DNA of 64,000 nt from Methylocaldum szegediense (GCF_949769195.1 NZ_OX458333.1:3105001-3169000), one strand, 5' to 3'. Shown: positions 1 to 14,703, counted from the stretch's first letter. Numbers and translations: made by a program. Notes: generated by a model from the sequence alone, not told the origin.

Positions 1-2828
<2,828 letters not shown>

Positions 2829-2914
2829 CCAAACCGTTTGGGTGACGACACCCAACGCCGTGTACATTGTCCGAGGAAAGAGCGAAAAACAACAGCTCAC
2901 CTCATAACCCGTTT

Positions 2915-3030
2915 TGCCTGGTGGCCAAAGCGAGCGGGAACCACCCGATCCCATCCCGACCTCGGAAGTGAAACCGCTCAGCGCCGATGATAGTGCAGTT
3001 CCCTGTGCGAAAGTAGGTCACCGCCAGGCA
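2915..3030 (+). rRNA. rrf: 5S ribosomal RNA
   Basis: A 116-base 5S rRNA begins and ends with complementary TGCCTGG / CCAGGCA arms and contains the conserved ACCCGATCCCATCCCGACC and GAAGTGAAACCG blocks. It follows the 23S gene by about 86 bases, as expected in a bacterial rrn operon. No tRNA gene is visible between 23S and 5S or after 5S. Confidence 0.97.
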
Positions 3031-3046
3031 CCCTATCCCCTAATAA

Positions 3047-3073
3047 GCGCCCCGCACATCCAAAGCGGGGCGC
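3047..3073 (+). terminator. Hairpin after 5S rRNA
   Basis: A perfect 9-bp GC-rich stem (GCGCCCCGC / GCGGGGCGC) with a 9-base loop sits 17 bases after the 5S gene. It is followed by a weak pyrimidine run (CTATCTCTT) instead of a pure T-tract. Position and strength suggest it ends the rRNA operon. Confidence 0.75.
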
Positions 3074-4050
3074 CTATCTCTTAAAAATACCATCTTTGGA
3101 TGCTCGCTCCTTTTTTCAATGGAGCGGTGATCTCCTTTTTCCATTCCTCAATGTCTCGAAGATCATGCTGGGGTAGACGTGCTGGTACGGGCGGAGGTCG
3201 TTTCCTTCGTCGTTCGCCCGGCCTACGTCGCGATCCGGAGGTGGTAATGCGTTAACGGCTTAACTAGCGCTTCATAGCCCAGTCAGATCACGATTTCTGG
3301 GTTCGGGGGCCCTCTGGTAGCGCGAAGCCAGGGCACTTTCAGGAACCTGAAAGGCACAGAGCGGAATCCAGCTGTCGGTCAACTTCGGCCCGGTCTGTTT
3401 TTCCCAGATGCGAAGCTATGGGATCAACCAAACCTCTGACCTCGGATGTCCGTCAATCGGCATCGAATCAATTCCCTGAAATATCGCGACGCTGAGTCAT
3501 CCTGAAGGTGTTTCTCAATGCAGGGCAACCTATCTTTAGCCACAGTCCTCCAATTGGCCGCGTTGGCCAGGTCTTGACCTCGAACAGTTTACGGGTCTCA
3601 AACGGCTCGCCGTCGGCCAGAGATCACAAGTCTTTGGCTAATTTCCATATAACTGCCGTCAGAGCCTTGGCCTCGCGCCCGCTGTCGCGCCAGGCTTTCC
3701 GTTCACATCATTGGCGCACCACCGGATCGCGGTTCACCACGCGGAGAGCTGCAAAGTAAAAGCTGTTGGCGGGCGAGCGGCGGAGCCAAGTTGGTGTTTT
3801 TCTGCTGGCCCTTGTGTTTGCCACTGGAGGGTTCTTGAGGTTGGCCCGAGGCTCTTCTTACCTCCGCCAGTGCCGCGCCAACGCATCGTGCAAGTTCGGT
3901 ACTCCCTTCGGGTTTGCAAAGAAGAAACCCTTGTACCAACCTTGAGAGGCTTCCTCCAACTCCCGTCAGAACTCCCTTAATAACTGACCAAGACTTTCGC
4001 GTCCGCCGCCTCGGCTCTGTGGTTCTCCTGTTATCGCAAGAACTGCGCCG
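3074..4050. other. About 1 kb without a recognisable gene
   Basis: No reading frame here resembles a protein family I recognise on either strand, and the short frames present look like chance. A 14-base word (TCATAGCCCAGTCA) at about 3272-3285 recurs at about 33607-33620 next to a dispersed repeat, so part of this stretch may be repeat-derived. It may be decayed DNA between the rRNA operon and the insertion-sequence cluster. Confidence 0.5.
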
Positions 4051-4056
4051 TCGATA

Positions 4057-4082
4057 AAAAACCCGGTCGAAACCGGGTTTTT
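4057..4082 (-). terminator. Rho-independent terminator
   Basis: An 11-bp stem (AAAAACCCGGT / ACCGGGTTTTT) with a CGAA-type tetraloop. Read on the minus strand it ends in TTTTTTATC, a good terminator for the small membrane protein gene whose stop codon lies about 50 bases upstream on that strand. Confidence 0.85.
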
Positions 4083-4129
4083 AGATCTGCTGATCAATGT
4101 GCAAAGAGTTGAACAGCAGCGTGCTACAG

Positions 4130-4324
4130 CTATTTTTCTCCTTTTAGTTGCTGTTCAACCTCCTTCTTGGTTTCCTCGTAAGCCTCGTAAGGCACGCTAG
4201 CCATCTCTCGCCCTTTCAGCAGAAGAACGCCGATAATCACGACGATAATCAAGCCAGCGATATAGAACCAGAAGTAGTCTTTCTTGGGTTGTTCCGGCTG
4301 CCCTTGCCCTGGTTGTTGTGCCAT
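4130..4324 (-). CDS. Small single-pass membrane protein
   Basis: A 64-residue protein of unknown function. The ATG at 4324 is chosen because GGAGG lies eight bases upstream; an earlier in-frame start would add 11 residues but has no such site. The N-terminus is rich in Gln and Pro (QQPGQGQPEQPKK). One hydrophobic helix (about residues 17-37, FYIAGLIIVVIIGVLLL) follows, and then a charged tail ending KKEVEQQLKGEK that may form a short coiled coil. A strong terminator lies just downstream, so the gene appears monocistronic. The good start and stop signals support a real gene, but no family was recognised. Confidence 0.7.
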   Translation of the reverse strand: MAQQPGQGQPEQPKKDYFWFYIAGLIIVVIIGVLLLKGREMASVPYEAYEETKKEVEQQLKGEK

Positions 4325-4488
4325 CCTGTTAACCTCCGATGGTGTTAAAAAATCCATACCGCTAAGTTATTCGAGTGCTGTGTTTGACTCGTCCCATGCA
4401 GGCTTGGAATGTCTATTACCCTACGGAATCCGCCGTGACGCAACTAAGTAAAATTCCCTACGCTAAGAAGCCGTTAGAAATTACCCGC

Positions 4489-4662
4489 TTAAGCCAGCTG
4501 TTCCGGCATGATGCGGTTTATGGCGATGTAAATCCACTCCTCGTTAGTCCAAGGAAGATGCTCGTAGCTTTTGCTGGGCCGTCGGGAATGGTTCAGCCAG
4601 GCGAACATGTGGTCCATCATCCAAGGAAACGGGACAGGAGGACGAATTTCCGACTTCCTTGG
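4489..4662 (-). pseudogene. IS5-type transposase C-terminal remnant
   Basis: Minus-strand translation gives about 57 residues ending in a TAA at 4489-4491. The segment reads FAWLNHSRRPSKSYEH and then WIYIAINRIMPEQLA, which matches the conserved C-terminus of IS5-family (IS427-like) transposases (ER-FAWL-R-RRL-K-YE ... W-Y-A---ML-RRL). No upstream catalytic part is visible and there is no start codon in context, so this is a broken fragment. Confidence 0.7.
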
Positions 4663-5950
4663 GACAGAACGCAGCGGTCAGATAGGATTTGAAGTGCTCT
4701 TTCACCCGTTACAATATGCCGCCGCTAAAGCCCCGTTACCTAAATTTTGCGCAACGTCTTGCGGCAATCGGCAGGCGGCCCAACAGTAGGCGCATGCTGT
4801 CCCTTTCCTGTAACGTGGGCATCTGCGACCACCTCCTGTAGCAACGCCAGTGCGTCTACTAGGACAGACGCTTGCACTCACCATTTTTCGATTTTGGAGG
4901 GCAGAGTCCAGTCGAGTGGTGTAAATCGAGGGCGAGGGGTGGAGAGGCCACCGTCGACTCCGGTAAGGTTGAGATTGCGACGTTCAACGTGACCTTGGAG
5001 GAGACGACGATGGCAGACAAGAGCATGGCATTTTTGGAGTGGCTTGGACAACAGGGCGGCGAAGATTTTTTGCGGACCTTGGCGGAGCGGGTTTTGGACC
5101 CGTTGATGGAATTTGAGGTGTCGAATCGGATTCAGGCCGAGCGCTATGAGCGGACCGAGGGGCGTCAGACCTATCGGAACGGGTACCGAGAACGGCCCTT
5201 GCATACGCGTCTTGGAACGCTGGAGTTGAAGATACCGAAGCTGCGCCAAGGCACCTATTTCCCGTCATTTCTCGAGCCGCGCCGGCTGACAGAGCAAGCT
5301 CTAACGGCGGTGATCCAGGAAGCCTGGATCGGCGGGTTGTCGACCCGCAAGGTCGACGATCTGGTGCAGGCCTTGGGGATGACGGGCATTTCCAAGAGCC
5401 AGGTATCGGCGCTCTGCCGGGACATTGACGAGCGGGTTGATTCATTCCTGAACCGATCGATCGAGGGCGACTGGCCCTACCTCTGGTTGGATGCGACCTA
5501 TCTCAAAGTCCGCAAAGGCGGCTGCGTGGTCTCGGTGGCGGCCATAATGGCCGTCGGCGTCAATGCCGAGGGACGGCGGGAAATCCTGGGTATCGGTTTA
5601 GGCGATTCGGAAGCCCAGGTATTCTGGACGGAGTTCCTGCGAAGCCTTCGGCGGCGAGGGCTAGCGGGCGTCCAGTTGGTCATTTCCTAGCCCTAAGAGG
5701 GACTCAAGGCGGCCATCGAGCAGGTCTTTTCGGCGAGTTGGCAACGCTGTCGAGTCTGCTTCATGCGCAACCTGTTGGCCGGCGTGCCCAAAACTAGCCA
5801 GTCGCTGGTCGGTGCCTTGGTCCGCCAGGTGTTCGTTCAACCTACTGCGGAGAGCGCTCGAACTGCTTGGCGCGTGTCAACGCCGACTGAAAAGTGACCC
5901 CTTTTGAGGGTTTATCGCCGAAGTAAAATTGACCCCTTGAGGCCCAAAAG

Positions 5951-7752
<1,802 letters not shown>

Positions 7753-8246
7753 TTCCGCGGCTCAAAAAAGCCGCCATTTTCCCCCAAGGGGTCAAATTTA
7801 CTTCGGTGTCAGGGGTCATTTTTACATCGGCGGTGACAGGCGCGATGCGGCTAATCAGTTGCGACCGCGTTTCTCGAAAGCGGCGGAATGGATGGACGTG
7901 GCCGAGGCCGACGTGCTGGCCTATATGAATTTCCCAGTGGCCCATCGACAAAAGATCCATTCCACTAATCCCTTGGAGCGGCTCAACAAGGAGATCAAGC
8001 GACGAGCCAACGTGGTAGGCATCTTCCCGAACGAGGCTAGAATTCGCCGCCTCATCGGAGCGGTGCTGATGGAGCAGAACGAGGACTGGCTGCTACAGCA
8101 CCGCTATTTGCCCCAACACACCCTCGCTGACAGCAACACGGGAGTCACCGATGTGGCATTCATTCCCGCTTAAAACAACCGACAACCTAACCAGAGTTCG
8201 ACTCCGGATTTACATCACCTTGACGGACTCGGCCATTTGGAGTGCA

Positions 8247-8769
8247 TTAACAATCCAAGACAAGGCGGAGCTGGGATATACGCGTGCCGAATCGTTTCGA
8301 GATACCGCAAGGCGTGTTCCAAGTGGTCTTCCAACGCATTCGGTTCCTCCCGGGGGTGGTCGAGCAGAAATGGCTCGCTTTATGCTTATCTGCGCTAGCC
8401 ACCACTACGGTCTGTTCGTTCCGATAGCGCAAAGCGACTTCATGCAAAAACAGGGGCTGCAAGCCCCCTTCACAGGCGACAACATTAGGCTGATCAAGCG
8501 CCCATCCAGGGACGAGGCCGCCTCATCGGCAGAGGTATCGTCCTTAGCGACCAAGGTTCTCATGAGAGGGTGAAACGGTTTGGGTACCAACGGCGCCGCA
8601 TATCGGAAATCCACTCGAACCGCGTTTCGTCCTGGAACATGCCTCGGATAGGGCTGATGCCTTCGAACTCTTGGACGAGTTCGGCCAGAGGCTCGGGGAG
8701 GTTTTTTCCACTCATCCTGAGCCGCCAAGAACTTAGTGAAGCTGCCGATGTCATTTTTAAATAAGGCAA
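8247..8769 (-). pseudogene. IS630-family transposase remnant
   Basis: Minus-strand frames together spell a degraded IS630/Tc1-type transposase. One frame gives LVQEFEGISPIRGMFQDETRF and ISDMRRRWYPN, the next gives MRTLVAKD and DGRLISLMLSPV, and the last gives LFLHEVALRYRNEQ. Order matches the family core, but shifts between frames occur at about 8565 and 8450 and the second Asp block (VMVVDGAGWH) is eroded. The IS256 right end lies at 8234, so this remnant was next to or part of its target. Confidence 0.8.
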
Positions 8770-8827
8770 GCGTCCCCTCCTTAACGGATGGGATTTTCGA
8801 ACGTCAATATGACAAGGCGATAAGCTG

Positions 8828-8962
8828 ATGAAAAAGCTGGTTGCCCTTAGCCTAGTTTGGCTCGCACTCGCTTTCGGCGGCTGCCAGAACGAGACGACGC
8901 CGAGCAGTCCCGGCGGTTCACCATCGGAGCCACAGCGTGGGCAAGCCCCGGACGAGCCTTAG
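8828..8962 (+). CDS. Small putative lipoprotein
   Basis: A 44-residue frame with a lipoprotein signal: MKK, a hydrophobic stretch (LVALSLVWLALA), then FGGC as lipobox with Cys19 as the predicted lipidated residue. The mature part is only about 26 residues, rich in Pro, Ser and Gln. The ribosome site is weak (AAGGCGATAAGCTG before the ATG). The signal peptide is convincing, but the short mature region next to decayed DNA means it could be the front of a truncated gene. Confidence 0.5.
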   Translation: MKKLVALSLVWLALAFGGCQNETTPSSPGGSPSEPQRGQAPDEP

Positions 8963-9590
8963 CCCGCTACATCGATGCATTTACCATAAGGCCGGAATTC
9001 GCCACATTGATCTGCTCTGAGCGGGTCTTTTTTGTAAAGCATTCAGAAGGACTTAACTGGATTGAACGAAACTACCCGTGTCCTTCGGCCAGCGGACAAA
9101 ATGCGCTTTGGGTCTCAACCAAGTATCGGTGTGATCCCGCAGTAAAAGCTTTACCCAATTCCGTTGTCAATTCGGCTGTTCCCCGATACTGGTCGGCTGC
9201 CGATGCCGACGTCAATTTCTACTGGCTGAGCGAAACCTGCGGGGCAACGGTATCGCCTCCTAAACCTAGCTTGCGAGTCCTGTTCCTGAAACCGTCATTA
9301 GCCGTAAAGACCTCACCAACTATGGCCGGACGCCTTTTCCAAGCGCTTACAACTCCGCCTCACCAGACTCAAGGACGTCTAAAAAGGCCGTTTACGATTG
9401 AACCCGGCTTAACGGTGCAGTTCGCTGGAATGAGTGCTGTCACATGCCGGCCGAGACGACCAAGTAAATTAACAAGGTCCTCGGCGTTGAGCCTGGCGAA
9501 GCGATTTCTTACTCTTGGACGCTCGCTGAGTCCTTTACCGCGCTACCCCGAAGGGGACGTGCCGAATTTCAGCCAAACGCTGTTGCCGAC
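8963..9590 (+). other. Probable decayed coding region
   Basis: No intact gene is recognised. The longest frame (8857-9672) has protein-like stretches but an unlikely start inside the small lipoprotein gene and no family match. In another plus frame, 9468-9656 gives about 62 residues of plausible coding character (KVLGVEPGEAISYSW, then SERKQRFMPLP) preceded by an in-frame TAA. Mixed frames with interrupted plausible protein suggest a gene in decay, possibly the former body of the lipoprotein starting at 8828. Confidence 0.35.
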
Positions 9591-9938
9591 CTATATCACC
9601 AACGAAAGGAATCCGAACGTAAGCAGCGTTTTATGCCCTTGCCGGCCGACGCTTAACGCCGAGAATAAGTAATAATCGTGATAGTCGTAGAGTTCCAAAT
9701 CGTGTTCAACTGTAAAGGAACTGGGTATACGCTCGAGTTCGAGCGCCTTTCGGAAGTGATCTTCCTTGGTCGGATTTTTCAAGAGCATGAGCTCGGCGAT
9801 AATCAGGGCGACGCCTAAAGCGAAACGCCGTAACTGCTGTTTTTCGGTGCCAAAACGCGTTAGTGTGCCGCATTTTCGGCACTTGAAAAGCTTTTCGTAG
9901 TTTCGATGGCCGCATGCTTTGCATTCTACGAGGGACAT
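9591..9938 (-). CDS. Zinc-ribbon membrane-associated protein
   Basis: A 115-residue protein from the ATG at 9938 (an alternative start at 9977 adds 13 residues). The N-terminus holds two CxxC pairs, CKACGH and CRKCGT, forming a zinc ribbon at about residues 5-22. A hydrophobic segment (FALGVALIIAELMLL) follows and probably anchors the protein. The C-terminal part (YDYHDYYLFSALSV ... LTFGFLSLVI) has aromatic and beta-rich character seen in small membrane-associated proteins such as DUF4359-like ones; that link is tentative. No operon partner is evident. Confidence 0.65.
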   Translation of the reverse strand: MSLVECKACGHRNYEKLFKCRKCGTLTRFGTEKQQLRRFALGVALIIAELMLLKNPTKEDHFRKALELERIPSSFTVEHDLELYDYHDYYLFSALSVGRQGHKTLLTFGFLSLVI

Positions 9939-10256
9939 ACTCTCAATACCTAAAACCAAACCAACAGCAAGATTCATCCCCCTGAGAGGGATGCCAGCAA
10001 AATTCCGCGAAGCTCTGCGGAGGCTGGGGTGTGCGAGTTTAGCAGGAATGTGAACGCTATGGGGCGCTGGAGGTTATCCGTGGCCGCGTAGAACCCTCTG
10101 CGTATGCAGCCGGGCGCACGATATGTTTGGTGACAATAAAAGCAGGTTGTTTAGCTCGCCGGTGATCTTCGCTTTCCGGCCGCTAAACAAATAGTCAATG
10201 TATAAGCGGCTACTTGAAAAGCTGCCGCATGATGAGATCGCCGGGATTTCTCTCGT

Positions 10257-10421
10257 TTAGATTGGAGGCCGGCGGCCCATCAGGAAAAAGACTAACGCCA
10301 GGATTAAGCCGACAACGAACAGTATCCAGGCAATGTTGACCGCTGTGCCGGCAATTCCGCTGAATCCAAGAAGTGCGGCGATGATGGCGATGACGAGAAA
10401 GGTTACTGCCCAACCGATCAT
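10257..10421 (-). CDS. DUF1328 small membrane protein
   Basis: A 54-residue protein with two hydrophobic helices ([20 protein letters not shown] and [19 protein letters not shown]) separated by a GIAGTA turn, the signature of the DUF1328/YtjA family. These are tiny inner-membrane proteins, often stress-inducible, of unknown function. The ATG at 10421 is chosen over an upstream in-frame codon because AAAGGAGG lies seven bases before it. It sits alone between the zinc-ribbon gene and a larger membrane protein, all on the minus strand. Confidence 0.88.
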   Translation of the reverse strand: MIGWAVTFLVIAIIAALLGFSGIAGTAVNIAWILFVVGLILALVFFLMGRRPPI

Positions 10422-10508
10422 GGCGTATCCTCCTTTAGGTTGGATTTGGTGCACTTCTCCGGATGATTGAAGCGCTAGGTAAAAAATAAGACAACCGCAG
10501 CCGGCGTT

Positions 10509-11309
10509 TTACTTCACCGAGATCATTCCGATTCGAGTAAATCGAGCTGCAGTCCTGGCCTGGACGCGCCGGTTCTCAGAGATGCCCAGGAAAATATCTC
10601 GAAACATGACGTAGTTCACGGCCATCCAAAAGCCCTGGATGAGAGGAATGAGCGGATACAGGTCCAGCGCCATGGCAGCCGACACGCTCGCGAAGGAAAA
10701 GCCGGCTATCACAAGAAGCGAATTCCGGTTCAGTGCCGCCCCATGTTGTCCATACACAAGTGCTCTGATAAAGCCTGCGCCGAGGCTGCGTAAAGGATAA
10801 AGAAATCCTAGGCCAACCGGCAGTACCATCGCCCACTCGATAAGGTGATTTCCGCTCTTTTCGTAAACGCGCGCGAGTGGGTTTGAAACGCTGCTTTGAC
10901 TCTGAGCCTTTGCCAGTTCGGCAGTGAATGTCCGATTGTTTTCTGCGGCTCCAAGAGCTGCTTTGCTATTGGTGATGGCCATGTTTAGAGGAATGGTCAC
11001 CAAAAAGACGAAAATGCCCACTTGGACGGCGAATATCACCGCATCTCGGAGCAAGGAAGCAAAGCGTGATGCCATTCCAGTCCAATCCGCCTCGTGATCC
11101 ACCGTCACCGCGAGGTTGAAACCGACCGCCAGCGTCAAATATTCCGCGATGGGTTCGGCGACGTTCGCGTAGCCGCTCGCGAGGCAGCATGCGGTCATTA
11201 CGGTAATCCATGCCGGCCATTTCCGTGAAACCAACTCGAGTCCCTGCTTGATCCAGTTTCTCCATGCGCCTGAAGAAGTTTGCCTGGGTTGGATCAATCC
11301 GCTCGCCAT
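10509..11309 (-). CDS. Multi-pass membrane protein, unknown function
   Basis: A 266-residue integral membrane protein. Hydrophobic segments occur at about residues 35-65, 88-110, 160-180 and 195-235, suggesting four to six helices, with an Ala/Gln/Ser-rich soluble loop between (AAENNRTFTAELAKAQSQSS). The opening WRNWIKQGLELVSRKWPAWI loosely resembles BPSS1780-type membrane proteins, but this is not firm. The ATG at 11309 follows GAGAGAG; a TTG five codons upstream is possible. It diverges from the CHRD gene across a roughly 300-bp region with repeated TGTTTC words. Confidence 0.65.
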   Translation of the reverse strand: MASGLIQPRQTSSGAWRNWIKQGLELVSRKWPAWITVMTACCLASGYANVAEPIAEYLTLAVGFNLAVTVDHEADWTGMASRFASLLRDAVIFAVQVGIFVFLVTIPLNMAITNSKAALGAAENNRTFTAELAKAQSQSSVSNPLARVYEKSGNHLIEWAMVLPVGLGFLYPLRSLGAGFIRALVYGQHGAALNRNSLLVIAGFSFASVSAAMALDLYPLIPLIQGFWMAVNYVMFRDIFLGISENRRVQARTAARFTRIGMISVK

Positions 11310-11437
11310 GAAGCACTCTCTCAAAAAAGTCGATGAAAACTCGGCGGCACAGTTTACACCGATCTCTGTGTGCCCTCATCGGACTACACAGGACAATTTC
11401 GCTTGGGTTTAACGGTATGCATCCTTCCTTCTAAGAA

Positions 11438-11486
11438 TGTTTCTATAAAAGAAACATGTTGTTTCATAAATAAGCAAACCTGTTTC
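11438..11486. promoter_or_regulatory. Cluster of TGTTTC / GAAACA words
   Basis: Four copies of one hexamer lie within 49 bp of the divergent region between 11309 and 11628: TGTTTC at 11438-11443, GAAACA at 11451-11456, TGTTTC at 11460-11465 and TGTTTC at 11481-11486. The second and third form an inverted repeat GAAACA-TGT-TGTTTC, and the first two another with a 7-bp gap. This could be an operator controlling one or both flanking genes. It is inferred from pattern only. Confidence 0.4.
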
Positions 11487-11627
11487 GGAACGGAATCACA
11501 TGTAGCAGCATCGAATCACAGAAAAGCAAGAGGGCAGTTCCGTTAGTCTGGATTTTCTTTAAGAGTTGAAACCGCTCTCCGAATGTTTTTCACCGGGGAG
11601 CAGAGGATTTACACGGAGGATAGGGAT

Positions 11628-12299
11628 ATGATGATGCGCAAAAAAGCGATATCGATTTTGTTGGCCGGATTATTTTCCGGCGCTGTCTATAGTCAACAGG
11701 AACAGGGACCCTTTGTCGCGAATTTGACGGGCCAGGACGAGGTTCCGCCGGTTGAGTCCACAGTCCGAGGTGTGGGGATTTTTACACTCAATCAAGAGTC
11801 GACACAATTAACGTACCACCTCATCGTGAACCAGTTGCAACAAGCCGCCGAAGATGGGACAAGACTGACCCAAGCCCATCTGCGCTGCGGTCAGCAAGGA
11901 GTGGCTGGTCCGATAGTCGTGGACTTGCTGGGAGCGGTCAGAGGAGGCGTGGCGCCACCGCTCGAGGTCCGGGCAGTTTTGTCGGACGCCAATATTATTC
12001 AGGAGCCGGATCCAAACGCCGACAACCAGACCTGCGCCGACGTACTCGGTACCCCGATCACGACCTTGGCTGAGCTCGTTCAGGCGATAGAGGCTGGGAA
12101 TGTCTATGTGAACGTGCACTCGGAGCAAAATCCTACTGGAGAAATCCGTGGGCAACTTACTTCCATTACAGCGGGCGCGCAACCACCGGGGGAACAGCCT
12201 CCGGGTCAGCAACCGTCAGGCGAACAACCATCGGGTGAACAGCCGTCGGGTGAGCAACCAGCGGGTGAACAGGCGCCGGGCGAACAACCCGCTCAATAG
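11628..12299 (+). CDS. Secreted CHRD-domain protein with PxGEQ repeats
   Basis: A 223-residue exported protein. The ATG at 11628 follows GGAGGA by seven bases. Residues 1-20 form a signal peptide (KKAISILLAGLFSGAVYS). A CHRD domain spans about residues 27-175, with the typical F-A-L-G-EVPP start (NLTGQDEVPPV) and the NVHSEQNPTGEIRGQL end. The last 40 residues are a run of five-residue units, mostly PSGEQ, PPGEQ or PAGEQ, likely an unstructured periplasmic or surface tail. CHRD domains are beta-sandwich modules of uncertain role in bacteria. A strong terminator lies about 180 bp downstream. Confidence 0.88.
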   Translation: MMMRKKAISILLAGLFSGAVYSQQEQGPFVANLTGQDEVPPVESTVRGVGIFTLNQESTQLTYHLIVNQLQQAAEDGTRLTQAHLRCGQQGVAGPIVVDLLGAVRGGVAPPLEVRAVLSDANIIQEPDPNADNQTCADVLGTPITTLAELVQAIEAGNVYVNVHSEQNPTGEIRGQLTSITAGAQPPGEQPPGQQPSGEQPSGEQPSGEQPAGEQAPGEQPAQ

Positions 12300-12480
12300 C
12301 TGAGCGGAGATTGACAGGGTCGCGCGAAGCAGCATGAAAAGCGACCGTTTATCGACAAAGACCGCAATCCAATCGATTTGATCGTTAGTGAAGTCGAGCG
12401 TAAAACTCCGATTGACCTAACGACTCAAACTGAGTATCGGCCAGTGCGGAAACTGACTCTCAATTCAAACCACTAAAAAA

Positions 12481-12511
12481 AAGGCCTGCTTTCCGGCAGG
12501 CCTTTATTTTT
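12481..12511 (+). terminator. Rho-independent terminator
   Basis: A 9-bp stem AAGGCCTGC / GCAGGCCTT with a 6-base loop, followed by TATTTTTG and preceded by an A-run, so it can also work on the minus strand. It separates the CHRD gene from the convergent alcohol dehydrogenase gene. Confidence 0.85.
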
Positions 12512-12563
12512 GAAGCATCTCTTTGATAACGCGGGACGATTTCGCGCAAGGTCGTTTCCGAAT

Positions 12564-13733
12564 TCAAGGCTTCAGCACGATCTTGATGCATCCATCCCGC
12601 TTGTGTTTAAACATTTCGTAGCCTACGGGCGCATCGTCGAGCGGCAACCGGTGCGTAACGATGAAGCTCGGGTCGATCTCTTCGTTTCGGATTTTCTCGA
12701 GTAGCGGTTGCAAATACCGCTGTACATGGGTTTGCCCGGTTTTGATGGTCAGCGACCGGTTCATGATTGAGCCGATGGGGAACTTGTCGATGAATCCGCC
12801 GTAAACGCCCGGAATCGAGACTGTGCCGCCGTTACGGCAAGCCAGGATGGCCTCGCGCAACGCGATAGGCCGGTCGGTCTCCAGCATCGTCGCCTGCTTT
12901 GCGCGATCATACGCATATTGGATGCCGTGTCCGTGCGCTTCCATGCCGACGGCATCGATACAAGCATCCGGTCCGCGGCCGCCGGTCATATCCATGAGCG
13001 CGTCATAGACATCGACTTCTTCATAATTGAGCGTCTCTGCCCCACCTTGTTCGCGGGCCATTCGTAGCCGTTCCTGGAAACGATCGATCGCGATGACCCG
13101 CTCGGCGCCAAGTAGATAGGCGCTCTTCACGGTCAACTGGCCTACCGGGCCGCAGCCCCAGATCGCCACGGTGTCGCCGGGTTGAATGTCGCAAGCTTCC
13201 GCCGCCATGTACGCCGTCGGGAAGATGTCGGAAAGAAACAGAACCTGCTCGTCGGTGAAGCCGTTCTCGATTTTGATCGGGCCGACATCGGCAAAGGGAA
13301 TGCGTGCATATTCCGCTTGTCCCCCGGCATACCCGCCGACGAGATGGGAATAGCCGAAGATCCCCGCCGGCGAATGCCCCCACAGCTTTTCGGCCATCAC
13401 CGCGTTCGGATTGGAGTTTTCACATAAGGAATACAACTGTTTCCGACAGAAGAAACAGTCGCCACAGGAGATAGGGAAGGGGACGACCACGCGATCTCCG
13501 ACCTTCAGGTTCTTTATGCCGCTCCCCACATCGACGACTTCACCCATGAATTCGTGACCGAGGATATCCCCTTTTTCCATGGCAGGAATGAGACCATCGT
13601 AAAGGTGCAGGTCGGAGCCGCATATCGCGGTCGACGTGATTCGTACGATGGCATCGCGTGGGTTGAGGATTTCGGGATCGGGCACCTGCTCCACCCGAAG
13701 ATGATTCTTGCCGTACCAACAATTTGCTTTCAT
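12564..13733 (-). CDS. Zinc-dependent alcohol/formaldehyde dehydrogenase
   Basis: A 389-residue medium-chain dehydrogenase. It shows the catalytic zinc ligands ICGSDLH and GHE, the structural zinc cluster [15 protein letters not shown] (four Cys), and an NAD-binding Rossmann motif GCGPVG at about residue 195. Conserved blocks [27 protein letters not shown] and [13 protein letters not shown] place it near glutathione-independent formaldehyde dehydrogenases and related enzymes. Substrate cannot be fixed from sequence; in a C1 organism aldehyde detoxification is possible. The start follows AAGGA. It is the last gene of a minus-strand group with the SRPBCC and GlcG-like genes. Confidence 0.9.
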   Translation of the reverse strand: MKANCWYGKNHLRVEQVPDPEILNPRDAIVRITSTAICGSDLHLYDGLIPAMEKGDILGHEFMGEVVDVGSGIKNLKVGDRVVVPFPISCGDCFFCRKQLYSLCENSNPNAVMAEKLWGHSPAGIFGYSHLVGGYAGGQAEYARIPFADVGPIKIENGFTDEQVLFLSDIFPTAYMAAEACDIQPGDTVAIWGCGPVGQLTVKSAYLLGAERVIAIDRFQERLRMAREQGGAETLNYEEVDVYDALMDMTGGRGPDACIDAVGMEAHGHGIQYAYDRAKQATMLETDRPIALREAILACRNGGTVSIPGVYGGFIDKFPIGSIMNRSLTIKTGQTHVQRYLQPLLEKIRNEEIDPSFIVTHRLPLDDAPVGYEMFKHKRDGCIKIVLKP

Positions 13734-13798
13734 GACCGTGTTCCTTGTTCGAATCGACGTTCTGCTGAGGGGCGATTGACGCCCAGCGGATAGGTGGA

Positions 13799-14680
13799 TT
13801 AGGTTTGCATCAGCTCGTCGTATTTTCTCGACAAACTACGAGCCCGCCCGGAGGGCTGTCCTTTGGTGGTTGTGATCTCGCCGGTTTCCATGAGTTGCTT
13901 CAATCGACGCAAATCCACGGCGATTTGCTTCTCGGGCGTTGCGCCGAGCAGTTTCGCGATCTTGGCGCCTATGGTGCCGCCTGGCGGACGATAATCCATT
14001 TCGATCCTAACTACCATGCCGCGCCCGCCCGGTGCTCGCATGAACCGCACCGACCCCGAATGATCCACGTCTGAACCTTCGAGCGAGCGCCAGGAGATCA
14101 ACTCGTTCGGCCGGTCTTCGATGATTTCCGAGTCCCATTCGACACGCATTCCGGCCAGCCCCGTTGCAACCCAATGGGTACGCCCCGGACCGATCTCCCG
14201 CACGGATTCGATGTGATTCATGATGCGCGGCAGATTCTGGATGTCGCGCCAAAACCGGTAAATGACCTCGACCGGACGGTCGATCGTGATGCTTTCCCGG
14301 AGATGAATACCGGAGGTTTTCTTTCCGGCAGTTTGGCTCAGTTGCTCGGCGCCGACGATGTCCAGGACAGTTACGCCGGCGACCGCTGCCATCGCCGCCG
14401 CGGCTCTGCCGCGTTTCGGGTTGTCCTCATCCAGGGCCGTGCCTAGTAGGGCCAGGTCCAGCGCGTCGCCCGCTACCCGAGCTTGAAGCCAGTTCGGATT
14501 TTCGGGCTGTGCGAGTATGCCGATCCCGGTTGCGAACTCGCGCAGCCCGAACAATTGCAGGATTCTCGTGTGTCCGTCTAGACCCACCAAATTGGCCACT
14601 TTCTTCGGTGCCGCAAGCTCGGCCAAGCCCAACCCGATGCTGAACCAGCCCAAGCTCTTCGCCATTCGTCTCTCGTCCAT
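13799..14680 (-). CDS. SRPBCC (cyclase/dehydrase-like) membrane protein
   Basis: A 293-residue protein in two parts. The first 120 residues are hydrophobic and glycine-rich ([49 protein letters not shown]), probably three or four short membrane segments. The rest (about 125-270) is a START-like SRPBCC domain, with the typical [29 protein letters not shown] opening region. The function is unknown; such proteins may bind small hydrophobic ligands. The ATG at 14680 follows AGGAG. It lies 23 bp after the heme-binding-like gene and 65 bp before the dehydrogenase, probably one operon. Confidence 0.85.
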   Translation of the reverse strand: MDERRMAKSLGWFSIGLGLAELAAPKKVANLVGLDGHTRILQLFGLREFATGIGILAQPENPNWLQARVAGDALDLALLGTALDEDNPKRGRAAAAMAAVAGVTVLDIVGAEQLSQTAGKKTSGIHLRESITIDRPVEVIYRFWRDIQNLPRIMNHIESVREIGPGRTHWVATGLAGMRVEWDSEIIEDRPNELISWRSLEGSDVDHSGSVRFMRAPGGRGMVVRIEMDYRPPGGTIGAKIAKLLGATPEKQIAVDLRRLKQLMETGEITTTKGQPSGRARSLSRKYDELMQT

Positions 14681-14703
14681 AACGCTTCACTCCTATGTGA
14701 TTT

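Noticed and set aside
3031-4056. tRNA gene following the 5S rRNA
   Set aside because: No cloverleaf-like sequence or TTCGAnTC T-loop in a plausible setting was found.
8857-9672. 271-codon plus-strand open frame
   Set aside because: Start lies inside the small lipoprotein gene, composition is uneven, another frame looks more coding at 9468-9656, and it overlaps the end of a better-supported minus-strand gene.
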